Positions 6,019 through 8,404 of a stretch of DNA of 8,404 nt are shown here, piece after piece. The stretch comes from an uncultured Alphaproteobacteria bacterium (lineage in GTDB: Bacteria > Pseudomonadota > Alphaproteobacteria > Rhizobiales > Hyphomicrobiaceae): contig CALFEM010000526.1 of NCBI GenBank assembly GCA_937950105.1, forward strand, positions 1 through 8,404. The letters are read 5' to 3'. The notes below the pieces were generated by a model that was given only the letters and a program-made list of their open reading frames with translations, had not been told where the DNA came from and searched no databases. A program made the position numbers and the translations under genes. The stretch's first letter is position 1; every line of letters begins with the position of its first letter.

Positions 6019-7755
6019 TCAGGCGTCGGCGTCGATCGTGCCGCTTGCGCGCTTCGTCCAGTTCTCGATCGCATCTTCCATGCGCGCCATGTACTTGACG
6101 TGCGGCGGGCGCACGTCGTGCACGAACAGCTCGCGGCGCACGGCGGCGTTGGTTCCCGTGAGATAGACCTTCACGCCGCGCTTCTCCGCCTTGCGCAACG
6201 TCCCGTGCATGGTGCGCGCCGCCGTCGAATCGAGCACCGGCACGGCGCTGAAATCGACGATGAAGGCCTTGTGAGTATCAGCGATCTTGTCGAGCGCCGC
6301 GCCGAGCGTCGCCGCCGCGCCGAAGAAGAACGCACCAGAGATACGGTAGGCGGCAATGTCAGGGTGATCGGCGAGCATGGCATCGAATGGTGTGTTGGCG
6401 CGCGCGGCACCGTCGGCCTGATCCTCGGAGACGAGGCCGTCGTGACGTTCGATGCCGGTCGCCTGCGCCATGCGGTTGACGAACACCACGGCGCCGAGCG
6501 CGAAACCAACGACGATCGCCTCTGTCAGGTCGCGGAAAATGGTCAGGAACAGCGTGGTCAGCACAACCAGCGCATCGCCGCGTGAAGCCGTGACCAGCGT
6601 CGCCAGTTCGCGCTTCTCCGCCATGTTCCAGGAAACGACCGCGAGCACGCCCGCCAACGCTGCAAGAGGGATATAGCCGGCGAGGTTGCCGAGCAGCAGC
6701 ACGAACAGCGCTATGAACACGGCGTGCAGCATGCCGGCGACCGGACCGTGAGCTCCCGAGCGCACATTTGTTGCCGTGCGGGCGATCGTGCCGGTGGCGC
6801 ACATGCCGCCGAACAGACCGACCGCCATGTTGGCAACGCCCTGTCCGACAAGTTCGCTGTTCGAACGATGCTGGCGTCCGGTCATGCCGTCGGCGACAAC
6901 TGCCGACAACAGCGATTCGATGGCGCCGAGCATCGCAAACGTGATCGCATCGGGCAGCACCGCCCGCATCTTCTCCAGCGAGAACGCCGGCAGCGACGGC
7001 ATTGCGATCGCTCCGCTGACACCGCCGAATCGCGATTGGATGGTGGCAACATCGAGCCCCGACAGAGCTGTGGCGAGGGCTGCGACGAACACCGCGATCA
7101 GCATTCCCGGCCAGTGTGGCCGCAGATGGCGCAAGCCGAGGATGATGGCGATGGTCGACAGCGACAGCACGATGGTCGCCGGGCTTGCCGTCGGCAAAGC
7201 GTCCCACAGCACCGGGAATTTCTCGAGTAGCGGACCCGGCTCCTTCACCGCCAGCGTCAGGCCAAGCAGATCCTTGATCTGACTCGCCATGATGATGATG
7301 GCGATGCCGGTGGTGAAACCGACCGTGACAGGATAGGGCACCAGCTTGACGTAGGTACCGAGCCGCAGCAGCCCGAGCCCGACGAGGAACACACCGCTCA
7401 TCATCGTCGCGAGCAACATGCCGTCGATGCCGTGCCTGTCGACGGTGGCGCCGATGAGAACGATGAAGGCGCCCGCCGGTCCGCCGATCTGGTAACGGCT
7501 GCCGCCCAGCGCGGAAATAAGAAAGCCCGCGACGATCGCGGTGACCAGGCCTGCCGCCGGCGGCAGGCCCGACGCGATCGCTATCGCCATCGACAAAGGC
7601 AGCGCCACCACCGCGACAGTCAGTCCGGCAATGGCGTCGGCGCGCAGCTCGCGCTTGCCATAGCCTTCTCTCAGCACGGTAACGAGCTTCGGCGTGAACA
7701 GCTCGGCGAATGTCGGCTCAGCCGGAGCGATCGAACGGCGGCTTGGTTCGGCCAT
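6019..7755 (-). CDS. SulP family inorganic anion transporter with STAS domain
   Basis: This 578-residue inner membrane protein is of the SulP/SLC26 family, which moves sulfate, bicarbonate or other anions by symport or exchange. The membrane part covers about residues 40-430: GLTVAVVALPLSMAIAIASG (44-63), GGPAGAFIVL (91-100, the anion-site helix region) and AIESLLSAVVADG followed by the H296/N299/E301 and QG.AN motif (278-309). The C-terminal STAS domain covers about 460-565, with VPVLDSTAARTM (505-516), including the Asp508/Ser510 motif of anti-sigma antagonist domains. I chose Met at 7755 instead of the upstream in-frame ATG at 7776 because GAGGA lies 8 bases before it; the longer form would add 7 residues. 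The substrate is not readable from sequence. There is no carbonic anhydrase or cysteine synthesis gene beside it. It converges with the zinc-ribbon gene, 23 bases apart. Confidence 0.94.
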   Translation of the reverse strand: MAEPSRRSIAPAEPTFAELFTPKLVTVLREGYGKRELRADAIAGLTVAVVALPLSMAIAIASGLPPAAGLVTAIVAGFLISALGGSRYQIGGPAGAFIVLIGATVDRHGIDGMLLATMMSGVFLVGLGLLRLGTYVKLVPYPVTVGFTTGIAIIIMASQIKDLLGLTLAVKEPGPLLEKFPVLWDALPTASPATIVLSLSTIAIILGLRHLRPHWPGMLIAVFVAALATALSGLDVATIQSRFGGVSGAIAMPSLPAFSLEKMRAVLPDAITFAMLGAIESLLSAVVADGMTGRQHRSNSELVGQGVANMAVGLFGGMCATGTIARTATNVRSGAHGPVAGMLHAVFIALFVLLLGNLAGYIPLAALAGVLAVVSWNMAEKRELATLVTASRGDALVVLTTLFLTIFRDLTEAIVVGFALGAVVFVNRMAQATGIERHDGLVSEDQADGAARANTPFDAMLADHPDIAAYRISGAFFFGAAATLGAALDKIADTHKAFIVDFSAVPVLDSTAARTMHGTLRKAEKRGVKVYLTGTNAAVRRELFVHDVRPPHVKYMARMEDAIENWTKRASGTIDADA

Positions 7756-7763
7756 CGGCAGGG

Positions 7764-7768
7764 TCCTC
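7764..7768 (-). promoter_or_regulatory. Ribosome binding site deciding the SulP start
   Basis: GAGGA on the minus strand lies 8 bases before the ATG at 7755, an ideal spacing. It also lies downstream of the alternative ATG at 7776, which has no comparable site. It therefore favours the 578-residue product. Confidence 0.6.
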
Positions 7769-7836
7769 GAACGCATGTCACCAAGTCAGACAGGCGCGTG
7801 CGAATCACGGTCGCTCGGCTGGTCGTCGCGGGTCAT

Positions 7837-7864
7837 GCTATGGGACGTGCCGCGCGCGGGGCAA
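7837..7864 (-). promoter_or_regulatory. Possible promoter of the SulP transporter gene
   Basis: On the minus strand TTGCCC (7864-7859, four of six) and CATAGC (7842-7837, three of six) are 16 bases apart. Transcription would start about 75 bases before the ATG at 7755. The phased GTTCT repeats begin 16 bases upstream of the -35, where an activator would normally bind. The match is weak on its own. Confidence 0.3.
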
Positions 7865-7880
7865 TTCCACTCTTCGGCGC

Positions 7881-7920
7881 AGAACAGCGGAGAACATGCG
7901 AGAACGCGCGAGAACAGCAG
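7881..7920. repeat. Four AGAAC repeats at exact 10-bp spacing
   Basis: AGAAC occurs at 7881, 7891, 7901 and 7911. The four 10-mers are AGAACAGCGG, AGAACATGCG, AGAACGCGCG and AGAACAGCAG. The pentamer is invariant and the following bases vary. Read on the minus strand it is GTTCT repeated once per DNA helical turn, lying between recR and the SulP gene and upstream of the possible SulP promoter. This suits several protein subunits on one DNA face. It is too short, and its units too small, for a CRISPR array. A short slippage-derived tandem repeat is the plain alternative. Confidence 0.6.
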
Positions 7921-7978
7921 CTCGCGCAGCACCACTGGCGAACCTCGAATGCGGCTCAGGCTGGTCGTGGAGCCCGCC

Positions 7979-8359
7979 CTACAGACGGCGGCGAGCCTTG
8001 AAGGCGGCGGCCAGCGTTCCCTCGTCGAGATAGTCGAGCTCGCCGCCGATCGGCACACCCTGCGCGAGGCGCGAGACCGCGACTCCCGTCGGCGCCAACT
8101 GTTCCGAGAGATAATGCGCGGTCGACTGCCCCTCGACGGTCGCGTTGAGTGCCAGCAGCACTTCCTTCACCTCGTCGGATGCCGCCCGCTCGATCAGTCG
8201 CGCGATGTTCAATCGCTCGGGACCGATGCCGTCGAGCGGCGACAGATGCCCGCCGAGCACGTGATAGCTGGCGTTGACCACGCCCGCGCGCTCCAGCGCC
8301 CACAGATCGCCGACCTCCTCGACGACCACGATCATCGAGGAATCGCGGCGCGGGTCCTG
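7979..8359 (-). CDS. recR: Recombination mediator RecR, C-terminal part (truncated by adapter)
   Basis: The 126 residues seen are the C-terminal two thirds of RecR (about 200 residues when whole), which works with RecO (and RecF) to load RecA on gapped single-stranded DNA. Visible are the start of the Toprim domain, [22 protein letters not shown], with the acidic Toprim residues; [35 protein letters not shown]; and the closing [32 protein letters not shown]. The N-terminal helix-hairpin-helix and the four-cysteine zinc finger would lie upstream and are missing because the contig ends in adapter. The first genuine codon is the CAG at 8359-8357; any start drawn further right is adapter-encoded. 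In many bacteria recR follows dnaX and a YbaB/EbfC gene, which would lie beyond this edge. Confidence 0.95.
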   Translation of the reverse strand, partial: QDPRRDSSMIVVVEEVGDLWALERAGVVNASYHVLGGHLSPLDGIGPERLNIARLIERAASDEVKEVLLALNATVEGQSTAHYLSEQLAPTGVAVSRLAQGVPIGGELDYLDEGTLAAAFKARRRL

Positions 8360-8404
8360 AGATCGGAAGAGCACACGTCTGAACTCCAGTCACTTAGGCA
8401 TCTC
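8360..8404 (+). other. Illumina TruSeq indexed adapter, index TTAGGC (non-biological)
   Basis: AGATCGGAAGAGC starts at 8360 and the match to the TruSeq read-1 3' adapter is exact through CCAGTCAC at 8393. The six-base index TTAGGC (TruSeq index 3) occupies 8394-8399, and ATCTC of the P7 side follows. There are no mismatches. Base 8360 could also be a genomic A or the A-tail. The segment should be masked. Confidence 0.99.

Noticed and set aside
5569..6585. A 338-codon plus-strand frame spanning the zinc-ribbon gene and the 3' part of the SulP gene
   Set aside because: It overlaps two well-supported genes in other frames and has a low-complexity Arg/Ala/His-rich product.
7881..7920. LexA (SOS) box or CRISPR repeats
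   Set aside because: Alphaproteobacterial LexA boxes are GTTC-N7-GTTC, and every adjacent pair here is N6. The units are 10 bp with no spacers, so it is not CRISPR.
1..8404. Circular element or complete plasmid suggested by matching ends
   Set aside because: The resemblance of the ends (shared AGATCGGAAGAGC and its complement) is adapter sequence; there is no replication or partition gene.

Overview
The window is a high-GC bacterial contig, probably from an alphaproteobacterium (Hyphomicrobiales-like). The pointers are the very high GC at third codon positions, a class I lysyl-tRNA synthetase instead of the class II enzyme of most bacteria, and the alphaproteobacterial flavour of the RecR, TerB and MgtC/DUF4010 proteins. 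The taxonomic call is inference, because the window holds no rRNA or other strong marker. I see no mobile element, CRISPR array, tRNA, rRNA or phage gene. No gap between genes exceeds 300 bases.

Both ends are not genomic. Bases 1-51 are the Illumina P5/TruSeq universal adapter (two substitutions), and bases 8360-8404 are the TruSeq indexed adapter with index TTAGGC. The biological insert is therefore 52-8359, and the genes at both edges run into adapter and are truncated by it.

Layout, left to right: (1) the start of a probable secreted protein (166 to 52, minus), cut by the left adapter; (2) a sterol desaturase/fatty acid hydroxylase family membrane protein (1107-286, minus); (3) divergent from it, a KANL3/Tex30-type alpha/beta hydrolase (1224-1883, plus); (4) an MgtC/SapB plus DUF4010 membrane protein (1967-3250, plus); (5) convergent with it and only 6 bases away, a TerB-domain protein (3670-3257, minus); (6) divergent from terB, class I lysyl-tRNA synthetase lysK (3835-5496, plus), followed after 7 bases by a small zinc-ribbon protein of unknown function (5504-5995, plus); (7) convergent, a SulP anion transporter with a C-terminal STAS domain (7755-6019, minus); (8) the C-terminal two thirds of recombination mediator recR (8359-7979, minus), cut by the right adapter.

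The genes look like ordinary chromosomal housekeeping and envelope/transport functions in several short transcription units, not one pathway. Only lysK plus the zinc-ribbon gene looks operonic. The most interesting non-coding signal is a run of four AGAAC pentamers spaced exactly 10 bp apart (7881-7920), just upstream of a possible SulP-gene promoter. The most consequential observation is the adapter contamination, which creates false protein ends at both edges. I do not see convincing evidence of a new multi-gene system.
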